DNA of 42,437 nucleotides from Chitinophagales bacterium (lineage in GTDB: Bacteria; Bacteroidota; Bacteroidia; Chitinophagales; Chitinophagaceae), in NCBI GenBank assembly GCA_017303455.1, contig JAFLBM010000031.1, positions 1 through 42,437 of the forward strand, written 5' to 3'. The notes beneath the pieces were generated by a model, which was given only the letters and a program-made list of their open reading frames with translations, did not search any database and was not told the DNA's origin. Positions within the stretch are counted from its first letter, which is position 1. The number at the start of each line of letters is the position of its first letter. The translations under genes were made by a program, and so were the position numbers. Positions 15,252 through 23,487 of the stretch are shown here, one piece after another.

Positions 15252-16541
15252 TTATAAACTCCAGTAGGTTCTGTTATTGATTTTATTCCGGTAGATCCCT
15301 TTCAGGTCGGCTATCATTCCATGCGATTTGGTGATTCCTGCAAAATAATGATCGTCCAATGCTAAATAATCTTTGTGCGGCACTGTAACGATCACCGCAT
15401 CATAGTCATTAGCCGGATTCTTCACTAACCCAAAACCATATTCATGCTGCAATTCATCCGAATCGGCATGGGGATCTTCCACATCCACATTTACATAATA
15501 GGATTGAAGCGCCTTCACCACATCCGCCACTTTGGAATTGCGGATATCGCTTACATTTTCTTTGAAAGTGGCCCCTTTCACCAGCACTTTGGATGATTTT
15601 ACATCACCGGAATTTTTGATGATATGCTGCACCACGGTTTTGGCAACATACTTGGCCATATTGTCATTGATATTCCGGCCTGCAAGAATTACTTCCGCAT
15701 CATAACCCAGCTCACTGGCTTTATATGTCAGGTAATACGGATCAACACCAATACAGTGACCACCCACCAAACCGGGTTGAAATTTCAGGAAATTCCATTT
15801 GGTACCGGCCGCTTCCAATACTTCATAGGTATTAATGTTCATCATATTGAAAATGATGGAAAGCTCATTCATCAATGCAATATTGAGGTCACGTTGTGTG
15901 TTCTCAATGATCTTGGCAGCTTCCGCCACTTTTATAGAAGAAGCTCTGTGCACTCCGGCAGCCACTACAAGCTCATACACTTTTGCGATTTGCTCCAGTG
16001 ATTCAGCATCACAACCTGAAACTACTTTTACAATGCTGGCCAGTGTATGATTCTTATCTCCTGGGTTGATCCGTTCAGGAGAATAACCCAGTTTGAAATC
16101 ACTGATATTCTTCAGCCCTGATAATTTTTCAATAATAGGCAGACAATCTTCTTCCGTACATCCCGGGTAAACGGTTGACTCAAATACAACATAATCTCCT
16201 TTCTTCACCACTTTTCCGATTGTTTCCGATGCTTTTTGTACAGGTGTCAAATCAGGTACATTGTGTTCGTCAACCGGGGTAGGCACCGCTACAATAAAAA
16301 ATTTGGCTTCCCGCAATGTATCCAGTGAATTCGTGAAGCTGATATCACAGCCTTCAAAAGCATCTTTTTCGAGTTCATTACTGGGATCAATACCGTTTTT
16401 CATCATCTCAATTCTCTTTTCATTGATATCAAAACCGATGACTGATATTTTGCGGGCAAATTCGAGGGCAATAGGGAGTCCTACATAACCTAATCCTATC
16501 ACCGCCAGTTTTTCTTTCCGGTCAACTAATTCCTGGTACAT
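15252..16541 (-). CDS. UDP-HexNAc 6-dehydrogenase (WbpA/TviB-like nucleotide sugar dehydrogenase)
   Basis: 429 residues of the UDP-glucose/GDP-mannose dehydrogenase superfamily. The NAD site is LAVIGLGYVGLPIALEF near residues 13-29, the central helix region is ENTQRDLNIALMNELSIIFN, and the catalytic Cys lies in GLVGGHCIGVDPYYL. GGHCIGVDPYY and ESTVYPGCTEE mark the branch that oxidises N-acetylated sugars (WbpA, WbpO, TviB, WecC) rather than UDP-glucose. Product would be UDP-GlcNAcA, UDP-GalNAcA or UDP-ManNAcA; the exact sugar cannot be told. It is the fourth gene of the operon, 14 bp after the decarboxylase. It coexists with a separate UDP-glucose dehydrogenase, so the two probably make different acids. 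Confidence 0.88.
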   Translation of the reverse strand: MYQELVDRKEKLAVIGLGYVGLPIALEFARKISVIGFDINEKRIEMMKNGIDPSNELEKDAFEGCDISFTNSLDTLREAKFFIVAVPTPVDEHNVPDLTPVQKASETIGKVVKKGDYVVFESTVYPGCTEEDCLPIIEKLSGLKNISDFKLGYSPERINPGDKNHTLASIVKVVSGCDAESLEQIAKVYELVVAAGVHRASSIKVAEAAKIIENTQRDLNIALMNELSIIFNMMNINTYEVLEAAGTKWNFLKFQPGLVGGHCIGVDPYYLTYKASELGYDAEVILAGRNINDNMAKYVAKTVVQHIIKNSGDVKSSKVLVKGATFKENVSDIRNSKVADVVKALQSYYVNVDVEDPHADSDELQHEYGFGLVKNPANDYDAVIVTVPHKDYLALDDHYFAGITKSHGMIADLKGIYRNKINNRTYWSL

Positions 16542-16555
16542 TGATTTATTGAATT

Positions 16556-17539
16556 TTATTTATTACTGATAAATTCTTTGGGCTGCTTATTCCATTCTTC
16601 TTTGGGGAGTGAACTGAAATAGTCATAAGTGATCTTTAATCCTTCGCTACGGGAAACCTTGGGTTCCCAGCCAAGAAGGTTTTTTGCTTTGGTAATATCC
16701 GGCTGCCTTTGCTTCGGGTCATCCACCGGCAATGGCTTGTAAACAATTTTTACTTTATTACCGGTTAAGGCCAATATTTCTTCTGCAAAATCTTTCAGGG
16801 AAATTTCGTTGGGGTTACCAATATTGACAGGCATCGTATAATCACTCAGCAACAACCTGTAAATACCATCCACGAGATCATCCACATAACAAAAACTTCT
16901 TGTTTGTGAACCATCGCCAAATACAGTAAGATCCTCTCCCCTTAATGCCTGCCCGATAAATGCAGGCAAAGCCCTGCCGTCATTGAGCCGCATCCTCGGG
17001 CCGTACGTATTGAATATCCTTACGATCCTTGTATCCACCCCATGAAAAGTATGATAGGCCCTTGTGATTGATTCCATATACCGTTTGGCTTCATCATACA
17101 CTCCTCTCGGGCCGACAGGATTCACATTGCCCCAGTACTCTTCCGTTTGCGGGTGCACCAGCGGATCTCCATATACCTCACTCGTGGAGGCCACCAGCAT
17201 TCTTGCATTCTTGGCTTTTGCTAATCCCAAACAATTATGCGTACCCATCGCTCCTACTTTTAAGGTTTGAATCGGGATCTTCAGGTAATCGATCGGGCTG
17301 GCGGGAGAAGCAAAATGCATGATATAATCCAGTTGCCCGGGAATATGAATAAACTTGGTAACATCATGATGATAAAATTCAAACTGCTCCAGTTTGAACA
17401 GGTGTTCGATATTCTTCAGGTCACCGGTGATGAGGTTGTCCATGCCGATAACATGGAAACCTTCTTTGATAAACCGGTCACAAAGATGCGAACCGAGAAA
17501 ACCGGCTGCCCCTGTTACAAGTACTCTTTTTTGTTGCAT
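16556..17539 (-). CDS. UDP-glucuronate decarboxylase (UDP-xylose synthase)
   Basis: 327 residues of the extended SDR family. The NAD-binding GAAGFLGSHLCDRF is at residues 10-23, HFASPASPIDYLKIPIQTLK is a UXS signature, TSEVYGDPLVHPQ gives the active-site Thr/Ser-Glu, and YDEAKR carries Tyr and Lys. RIFNTYGPRM and RSFCYVDDLVDGIYRLL are also typical. It oxidises, decarboxylates and reduces UDP-glucuronate to UDP-xylose. Its substrate is made by the UDP-glucose dehydrogenase encoded 7 bp upstream, so the two form a metabolic pair. Soluble, cytosolic. Confidence 0.93.
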   Translation of the reverse strand: MQQKRVLVTGAAGFLGSHLCDRFIKEGFHVIGMDNLITGDLKNIEHLFKLEQFEFYHHDVTKFIHIPGQLDYIMHFASPASPIDYLKIPIQTLKVGAMGTHNCLGLAKAKNARMLVASTSEVYGDPLVHPQTEEYWGNVNPVGPRGVYDEAKRYMESITRAYHTFHGVDTRIVRIFNTYGPRMRLNDGRALPAFIGQALRGEDLTVFGDGSQTRSFCYVDDLVDGIYRLLLSDYTMPVNIGNPNEISLKDFAEEILALTGNKVKIVYKPLPVDDPKQRQPDITKAKNLLGWEPKVSRSEGLKITYDYFSSLPKEEWNKQPKEFISNK

Positions 17540-17546
17540 GGATGAA

Positions 17547-18857
17547 TTAGTTTATGGTGGCTCTTCCTACGCTTTCGTAATGGAAACCCAGGTTTTTCAT
17601 CATCCCCAGGTCGAATAAATTACGTCCGTCGAAGATAGCTTTGTTTTTAAGGTTGGCGGTGATCTTTGAAAAATCAGGCGTCCGGAATTCATTCCACTCC
17701 GTGGCAATGATCAGTGCATCGGCATCTTTTAAAGCCGCATACTGGTTCTCAGCATATCCAATCTTATCACCGAGCAATGCTTTTACATTCTTCATGGCTT
17801 CCGGGTCAAAAGAAGAAACCGTAGCCCCTGCTTTCGTCAACTCTTCAATCATATACAGTGCCGGTGCTTCCCGGATATCATCGGTATTGGGCTTGAAAGC
17901 AAGTCCCCATAATGCAAAATGTTTTCCTTTCAGGTTGTTATTGAAATATCTTTTGATACCGGGTATCAGGTGCAGTTTCTGGTCTTCATTCACTTTCATC
18001 ACGGCATTCAATATTTCAAAATCATATCCCACTTCAGCAGATGACCTTACCAGCGCCTGTACATCTTTGGGAAAGCAACTTCCGCCATAACCAATCCCGG
18101 GGAACAGGAACCGTTTACCGATCCGGTCATCACTGCCGATGCCACGGCGTACCATATCCACATCAGCACCCAGCTTTTCACAAAGCCGGGCAATCTCGTT
18201 CATAAAAGAAATCTTCGCTGCCAGGAATGAGTTAGCCGCATACTTGGTCAGCTCAGCAGAACGTTCATCCATAAATATCACGGGGTTGCCCTGGCGCACA
18301 AAAGGGGCATACAGATCACCCATTAACTTTTTAGCCCTTTCGGAAGAAGCACCGATCACCACCCGATCCGGTTTCATGAAATCTTCCACCGCTACTCCCT
18401 CCCTTAAAAATTCAGGATTGCTGACCACATCAAAATCCGTCTTTGCATTTTTGGCAACGGCTGCATGTACTTTTTCAGCCGTACCAACAGGCACAGTGCT
18501 TTTATCAATGATGACTTTATAATCAGTAAGGATTTTTCCGAGATCTTCGGCAACACCCAGTACATATTTCAGGTCAGCAGAACCGTCTTCACCCGGCGGT
18601 GTGGGCAATGCCAGAAAAATAACTTCGGCATCTTTCACGCCTGCTGCCAGGTCGGTGGTAAAATGTAATCGTTCTTCTTTCAGGTTACGGAGAAATAATT
18701 TTTCAAGACCGGGTTCATAAATCGTGATCTCGCCATTCTTCAGCTTGTTTACCTTATTGCTGTCAATGTCAACACAGGTCACATTGTTACCTGTCTCGGC
18801 AAAGCAGGTTCCGGTTACAAGGCCTACATAGCCCGTTCCAACAACTGCAATTTTCAT
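17547..18857 (-). CDS. ugd: UDP-glucose 6-dehydrogenase
   Basis: 436 residues. The NAD site is KIAVVGTGYVGLVTGTCFAE at the N-terminus, the conserved FLALPTPPGEDGSADL lies near residue 80, STVPVGTAEKV follows, and the catalytic Cys is in GIGYGGSCFPKDVQAL. ALWGLAFKPNTDDIREAP marks the UDP-binding C-terminal domain. It oxidises UDP-glucose to UDP-glucuronate with two NAD+, feeding the UDP-xylose synthase encoded next and possibly glucuronate-containing polysaccharide. It starts 19 bp after the aminotransferase gene. Confidence 0.95.
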   Translation of the reverse strand: MKIAVVGTGYVGLVTGTCFAETGNNVTCVDIDSNKVNKLKNGEITIYEPGLEKLFLRNLKEERLHFTTDLAAGVKDAEVIFLALPTPPGEDGSADLKYVLGVAEDLGKILTDYKVIIDKSTVPVGTAEKVHAAVAKNAKTDFDVVSNPEFLREGVAVEDFMKPDRVVIGASSERAKKLMGDLYAPFVRQGNPVIFMDERSAELTKYAANSFLAAKISFMNEIARLCEKLGADVDMVRRGIGSDDRIGKRFLFPGIGYGGSCFPKDVQALVRSSAEVGYDFEILNAVMKVNEDQKLHLIPGIKRYFNNNLKGKHFALWGLAFKPNTDDIREAPALYMIEELTKAGATVSSFDPEAMKNVKALLGDKIGYAENQYAALKDADALIIATEWNEFRTPDFSKITANLKNKAIFDGRNLFDLGMMKNLGFHYESVGRATIN

Positions 18858-18876
18858 AGATTAATTATTAAGTGGT

Positions 18877-20007
18877 TTATTGGTTGATGTATGCCAGGAT
18901 TTTTGAGCTGATAAAATTCAGTTGTTCTTCGTCCAGTTCAGTATGAATCGGGAAAGAGATTACTCTTTCCGTTAACCAATCCGTCACCGGCATTGGTGCG
19001 GAAGCCACATTAAATTGCTCAAACATCTTCTGCTTATGCCCCGGCACCGGGTAATAGATCATCGCCGGTATCTTATGTTCTGCCAGGAATTCTTTCAATC
19101 CATTCCGGTTCACTCCCTCCAGCAACACAGTATATTGATGAAAAACATGGTTGGAATAAGCCGCCCGGTAAGGTGTGGTGATTTTAGGGTTGCCGGCGAA
19201 AGCCTGGTCATAAAAATCAGCCGCTTTTCGCCTGGCCGCAGCATATTCATCCAGGTGCTGCAGTTTGATATTTAAAATGGCTGCCTGTATGGAATCCAGC
19301 CGGCTGTTACAACCGACCATATCATGATAATATTGCCTGCTTTGCCCGTGATTAGCCACCATTTTCATTTTAGCGGCAAGTTCATCGTCGTTGGTAAATA
19401 TAGCACCGCCATCGCCAAAAGCACCCAGGTTTTTTGAGGGATAAAAAGAAGTGGCCCCAATGTGCCCGATCGAACCGGTTTTCTTTTTAGTCCCGTCTGA
19501 AAAAGTATAATCACAACCAATAGCCTGGGCATTATCTTCTATCACAAACAGGTTGTGTTTTTGGGCGATCGACATGATCTCCTCCATCGGTGCAGCATGA
19601 CCGTATAAATGCACCGGGACAATGGCTTTTGTTTTCGGGGTAATCGCTTTTTCCAATGCTGCCGGATCAATACAAAATGTTTTGGCATCCACTTCCACGA
19701 AAACAGGAGTCAGTCGCAATAAAGCAATTACTTCTGTTGTGGCAATATAAGTGAAGGAAGGAGTGATCACTTCATCACCGGGTTGCAGGCCGAGGGCCAT
19801 CATCGCTATTTGCAGGGCATCCGTTCCATTGGCACAGGGAATGCTGTGTTTGACACCCAGGTAAGAAGATAAAGAAGCCGCAAAATCATGCACCGGTTTC
19901 CCATTAATAAAAGCAGAGCTTTCCATTACTTCCAGGACAGCTTTATCAACTTCCGTTTTAATTTTCTGGTACTGGGTTTTGGTATCAACCATCTGGATGG
20001 GCCGCAT
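18877..20007 (-). CDS. DegT/DnrJ/EryC1/StrS-family sugar aminotransferase
   Basis: 376 residues, PLP-dependent. The internal-aldimine Lys is in TSFYPSKNLGAFGDGGAIFT, PCANGTDALQIAMMALGLQP binds the phosphate of PLP, and EDNAQAIGCDY holds the PLP-binding Asp. The C-terminal part (HQYTVLLEG, MIYYPVPGHKQKMF) is typical of WlbE/WbpE/FdtB-like enzymes. It transfers an amino group from glutamate to a keto-sugar nucleotide, giving an amino sugar for surface polysaccharide. WlbE/WbpE-like enzymes act on oxidised UDP-HexNAc acids, which would fit the HexNAc dehydrogenase in the same operon, but the other steps of that pathway are absent here. First gene of the operon. Confidence 0.9.
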   Translation of the reverse strand: MRPIQMVDTKTQYQKIKTEVDKAVLEVMESSAFINGKPVHDFAASLSSYLGVKHSIPCANGTDALQIAMMALGLQPGDEVITPSFTYIATTEVIALLRLTPVFVEVDAKTFCIDPAALEKAITPKTKAIVPVHLYGHAAPMEEIMSIAQKHNLFVIEDNAQAIGCDYTFSDGTKKKTGSIGHIGATSFYPSKNLGAFGDGGAIFTNDDELAAKMKMVANHGQSRQYYHDMVGCNSRLDSIQAAILNIKLQHLDEYAAARRKAADFYDQAFAGNPKITTPYRAAYSNHVFHQYTVLLEGVNRNGLKEFLAEHKIPAMIYYPVPGHKQKMFEQFNVASAPMPVTDWLTERVISFPIHTELDEEQLNFISSKILAYINQ

Positions 20008-20034
20008 GTATATCTATTTGCATTAAAAGTGTCG

Positions 20035-20042
20035 CAAAAATA
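20035..20042 (-). promoter_or_regulatory. -7 element for the nucleotide-sugar operon
   Basis: On the minus strand the sequence reads TATTTTTG, a full TAnnTTTG match, 27 bp before the start codon at 20007. No clear -33 box is seen. It lies 31 bp from the waaA -7 element on the opposite strand. Confidence 0.5.
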
Positions 20043-20073
20043 GTAAAATACAGGTAGTTTCCTCTAATGCTTT

Positions 20074-20081
20074 TACTTTTG
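20074..20081 (+). promoter_or_regulatory. -7 element for waaA
   Basis: TACTTTTG, a perfect TAnnTTTG match, 22 bp before the TTG start of waaA, so the leader is very short. It supports the start at 20104. Confidence 0.55.
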
Positions 20082-20103
20082 CCCGGTATTTAAAATCAAT
20101 GGC

Positions 20104-21378
20104 TTGAGCGTCTTTTTCTACAATATATTTTTGTTGCTTTTCAGGCTGGGTACTCTCCTCGCTGCTCCCTTTAACGCAAAGGCTAAAAAATGGGTGACGG
20201 GGCGAAAGAATATCTTCGAAAAACTGGAAGCAACCATCCCTACGCAGGAGAAGATCATTTGGATGCATTGTGCCTCCCTGGGCGAATTTGAACAAGGCCG
20301 ACCATTGCTGGAAAAAATGAAACAGCAATACTCTGGTTATAAATTCCTGCTGACTTTTTTCTCCCCCTCCGGTTATGAAGTAAGAAAAGATTATGAGGGT
20401 GCCGACTGGGTTTTTTACCTGCCACTGGATGGCCCCCGGAATGCCAAACGTTTTTTAGAGATCGTTCATCCATCGCTGGTCATCTTTGTGAAATACGAGT
20501 TCTGGTTTTACTACCTGAAAAAGGTCAAATACCGGAATATCCCATTGCTGTTAGTTTCTGCTCTTTTCCGGGAAGACATGCCCTTTTTCAAATGGTACGG
20601 AGCCATGCAGCGAAAGATGCTGTCAAGATTTGATCATCTCTTCGTTCAGACAGCAACTTCAAAAAAACTGCTCGATGAGATCGGGCTTGCAAATATCTGC
20701 ACTGTATCCGGCGATACCAGGTTTGACAGGGTGATTGAGATTGCTGAGCAATTCAAACCTGTTACTGCCATTGAGCAATTTACCCGGGACAGTAAGATTA
20801 TTGTTGCCGGCAGCACCTGGCCGGAAGATGAGGAGGTCCTGCAAAAAGCATTTGCTAATACTAGCATACCTTCCCTGAAACTGGTACTTGCGCCGCATGA
20901 GATCAATGAAAAACACCTGGCGGAAATTGAAAAACTATTCCCCAATTCCATCCGCTACTCACAACTACTGACTCCCGACTCCAGGCTCCAGGCTTACAAT
21001 TGCCTTATTATTGATAATGTGGGGATGTTATCAAAATTGTACAAATATGCAGATATCACTTATGTCGGCGGTGGTTTAAAAACAAACGGTGTTCATAATG
21101 TGCTGGAAGCTGCGGTGTATAACAAGATCGTTTTATTCGGACCTTATTTTCACAAATACACAGAGGCGGTGGGATTGGTACAGGCAGGTGGTGCTATCTC
21201 CTTTACTGATGAAAAAAAAGACGGGATATTGCTGCGGCAATTAATTGAAGCGTTGTTAACTGATAATGGCGAATACACATTCAGGTGCAGGGCTGCAGGA
21301 GATTTTGTACGATCCAACAAAGGGGCTACCCAAAGAATTCTTCAGTTCATTCAGGAGAAACGTCTTTTGACCAGCTGA
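20104..21378 (+). CDS. waaA: 3-deoxy-D-manno-octulosonic acid (Kdo) transferase, TTG start
   Basis: 424 residues of the GT30 family, which transfers Kdo to lipid A precursor at the inner membrane. An N-terminal membrane anchor (FYNIFLLLFRLGTLLAAPF) precedes IIWMHCASLGEFEQGRPLLE, the conserved GT30 motif with the catalytic Glu. C-terminal nucleotide-binding blocks are VAGSTWPEDEEVLQKAF, YVGGGLKTNGVHNVLEAAVY and PYFHKYTEA. The start is TTG; the only nearby ATG (20099) is out of frame and reads ATG GCT TGA. Family members begin with this same hydrophobic block, so no N-terminal sequence is missing. The last 28 bp overlap the convergent gene at 21351. Confidence 0.94.
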   Translation: MSVFFYNIFLLLFRLGTLLAAPFNAKAKKWVTGRKNIFEKLEATIPTQEKIIWMHCASLGEFEQGRPLLEKMKQQYSGYKFLLTFFSPSGYEVRKDYEGADWVFYLPLDGPRNAKRFLEIVHPSLVIFVKYEFWFYYLKKVKYRNIPLLLVSALFREDMPFFKWYGAMQRKMLSRFDHLFVQTATSKKLLDEIGLANICTVSGDTRFDRVIEIAEQFKPVTAIEQFTRDSKIIVAGSTWPEDEEVLQKAFANTSIPSLKLVLAPHEINEKHLAEIEKLFPNSIRYSQLLTPDSRLQAYNCLIIDNVGMLSKLYKYADITYVGGGLKTNGVHNVLEAAVYNKIVLFGPYFHKYTEAVGLVQAGGAISFTDEKKDGILLRQLIEALLTDNGEYTFRCRAAGDFVRSNKGATQRILQFIQEKRLLTS

Positions 21379-22040
21379 TCAAAATGCTGTACAGTAGTAT
21401 TGTCATTACTCCAGCCAATTTTCACTTTCAGTTCCCGGCTGATCCAGTATTCTGCTTCCGGATAAATATTAAAACTGTTGATCGTTTTGATACTGCGTTC
21501 ATACATGGCTTCATCGCCCCGGAACAGCTCATTGATGAATAAGAACCGGTCGTTGATGCCAATCGCCTTACGCAAATCTTTGATCGGCGTTTCTTTCAAT
21601 ACTTCCACCAGTTCCGTTTTGCCATGTTTCAGTTTATCGTTCAATGATTCCTGTTGCAAACCGGCATCGTTTACTTCTTTTGGCTGGTGCGATAAAGTAG
21701 GAATTTCGGTCATTGGATCGAAGAGCATATCCAACTGACCATTTTTCTGCACTACAGATATGGTGCCTTCATCCACCAGCAGGGTTTCCTTTACTTCTTT
21801 CATGGCCGGTATTTCTTCTGCCACAGGTTTGGGAGCAAATTTTTCATATTGTGCCGGCACATTCATGGAAGCCGGCATCATCACCGCCACTTTGGAAGTA
21901 CCCAATGTTTTCGGACCGGGAGTTTGCAGTTTAGCTATTTCCTGCTGGAGCAGTTGTACTGTTCTTTGCAACTGACCGGGGTCAGCTTTCTGATCAAATT
22001 GTTCTTTAAGTTGTTGTATCAGTGCTTCTATTCGTTCCAT
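21351..22040 (-). CDS. Conserved hypothetical protein, coiled-coil N-terminus
   Basis: 229 residues, no signal peptide. The N-terminal 40 residues (IEALIQQLKEQFDQK to QLLQQEIAKLQ) form a heptad-like coiled coil. The middle (about 45-150) is low-complexity and probably disordered, and the C-terminal 75 residues form a compact conserved domain (PIKDLRKAIGINDRFLFINE, then RSIKTINSFNIYPEAEYWIS, ending FDQLVKRRFS). This domain is familiar in Bacteroidota proteins of unknown function. Its 3' end overlaps waaA by 28 bp in convergent orientation, so the mRNAs are complementary there. Function not recognised. Confidence 0.8.
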   Translation of the reverse strand: MERIEALIQQLKEQFDQKADPGQLQRTVQLLQQEIAKLQTPGPKTLGTSKVAVMMPASMNVPAQYEKFAPKPVAEEIPAMKEVKETLLVDEGTISVVQKNGQLDMLFDPMTEIPTLSHQPKEVNDAGLQQESLNDKLKHGKTELVEVLKETPIKDLRKAIGINDRFLFINELFRGDEAMYERSIKTINSFNIYPEAEYWISRELKVKIGWSNDNTTVQHFDQLVKRRFS

Positions 22041-22132
22041 TGTGCTACTTTTGGCCGCCTGTTGGGGTGGTTTGAAATTACAAATACTTTACCAGAATAC
22101 TTATTAAGAGATAAGGAAAATAAATCTTAACA

Positions 22133-22699
22133 ATGTTTATTGAACCTAATATCAGTGGTGAACGCCGTGGATGGATCGAAGTGATCTGCGGTTCTATGTT
22201 CAGTGGCAAGACTGAAGAACTGATCCGCCGCCTGAAAAGAGTGAAGATCGCTAACCAGAAAGTGGAGATCTTCAAACCGGCAATTGATATCCGCTATGAC
22301 GAAGTGAAGATCGTATCGCATGATACGAATGCGATCCAGTCAACACCCATTGATAATTCCCAGAAGATACTGCTGATGGCCAATGATGTGGATGTCATCG
22401 GTATTGATGAAGCCCAGTTCTTTGACGAGGAAATTGCCAATGTTTGTGATGAACTGGCCTATAAAGGTATCCGGGTCATTGTTGCGGGCCTGGATATGGA
22501 TTATCTCGGCAAACCTTTTGGCCAGATGCCCTTTATCATGGCCAAAGCGGATTATGTGACCAAACTCCACGCCATTTGTATGCAGTGTGGTAATATTGCT
22601 AATTACTCCTACCGTAAAATCCCTAATGAAGACCAGGTGATGCTGGGTGCCACTGATGCTTATGAACCCCGTTGCCGGAAATGCTATAACGAAAAATAA
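22133..22699 (+). CDS. tdk: Thymidine kinase (type II)
   Basis: 188 residues, the usual length of bacterial type II enzymes. The P-loop is CGSMFSGKTEELIRR (residues 19-33), the catalytic Glu with Mg-binding Asp is in IGIDEAQFFDEE, and the lasso/zinc region has CMQCG and CRKC at the C-terminus, four structural Cys. It phosphorylates deoxythymidine to dTMP in the salvage pathway. ccmB starts 1 bp after the stop codon, so the two are co-transcribed although unrelated in function. Confidence 0.95.
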   Translation: MFIEPNISGERRGWIEVICGSMFSGKTEELIRRLKRVKIANQKVEIFKPAIDIRYDEVKIVSHDTNAIQSTPIDNSQKILLMANDVDVIGIDEAQFFDEEIANVCDELAYKGIRVIVAGLDMDYLGKPFGQMPFIMAKADYVTKLHAICMQCGNIANYSYRKIPNEDQVMLGATDAYEPRCRKCYNEK

Positions 22700-22700
22700 T

Positions 22701-23357
22701 ATGACTGCCTTTCGCCAGATATATACCCTGTTTAAGAAAGACCTGTTGCTGGAGATCAGGCAGCAGTACAGTTTCTATGGCATACTGCTCTATATCGGGG
22801 CCACCATCTTTGTACTGAATATGGCCGTAGATCAGCCTGAAGCGAAAGTATGGAACGGCCTTTTCTGGGTCATTCAGCTATTCATTTGTATCAATGCAGT
22901 GGCTAAAAGTTTTCTGCAGGAAAGCAGGGGCCGTATGCTTTATTTTTATTCCATTGCCAGCCCCCGTGACTTTGTATTGGCCAAACTGATGTTCAACTCC
23001 CTGCTCATGCTGGCCATGAGCATGCTGAGTCTCTTATTATTCAGTCTTTTCCTGGGAAGCCCTATCAATAAGGTAGGGCCATTTGTAGGGCTGGTATTGC
23101 TCGGTGGCTGGAGCCTCAGCCTTGTATTTACCTTTTTAGCTGCCATTGCTGCCAAAGCACAACAAAATGCAGCTATCATGGCGGTGTTGGGTTTTCCCAT
23201 TATCCTTCCTCAGCTTTTATTACTGATGCGTTTATCCAATGCAGCTTTTGCTCCTCTATTAACGATTCCCCTCAATACCGTTTTATTACTGGTTGCACTG
23301 GATGCAATGGTGGTATTACTCGCCGTGATACTTTTCCCGTTCCTCTGGAAAGACTGA
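22701..23357 (+). CDS. ccmB: Heme exporter membrane protein CcmB
   Basis: 218 residues from ATG 22701; the longer frame (22647) would overlap tdk and adds no family sequence. About six membrane helices. Signatures are LFKKDLLLEIRQQYSFYG at the N-terminus, KSFLQESRGRMLYFYSIASP after helix 2, and PIILPQLLLLMRLSN in helix 4-5. CcmB is the permease of the CcmABC complex that moves heme to the periplasmic side for cytochrome c maturation. ccmA is not nearby in this window. It follows tdk by 1 bp; ccmC follows after 130 bp. Confidence 0.9.
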   Translation: MTAFRQIYTLFKKDLLLEIRQQYSFYGILLYIGATIFVLNMAVDQPEAKVWNGLFWVIQLFICINAVAKSFLQESRGRMLYFYSIASPRDFVLAKLMFNSLLMLAMSMLSLLLFSLFLGSPINKVGPFVGLVLLGGWSLSLVFTFLAAIAAKAQQNAAIMAVLGFPIILPQLLLLMRLSNAAFAPLLTIPLNTVLLLVALDAMVVLLAVILFPFLWKD

Positions 23358-23420
23358 TACATTGCAGCAGCAACCAGACGTGTAATACCAACATCATGTC
23401 CCGGTACTAATGTTCTTCTG

Positions 23421-23449
23421 TTTGATATTCTCTTTTCCCCTTATTTTTG
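23421..23449 (+). promoter_or_regulatory. Promoter of the ccmC-ccmD unit
   Basis: TTTG (23421-23424) and TATTTTTG (23442-23449) are separated by 17 bp, a good -33/-7 pair, 38 bp before the ATG at 23488. ccmC may therefore be transcribed separately from tdk-ccmB. Confidence 0.6.
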
Positions 23450-23487
23450 CTTCACTTTAGCCTGTAAGCCTTCCTTTTGGCTGCCCA

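Noticed and set aside
17641..18090. 149-codon plus-strand frame opposite ugd
   Set aside because: ugd motifs cover this region; the antisense protein has Ser/Ala-rich shadow composition.
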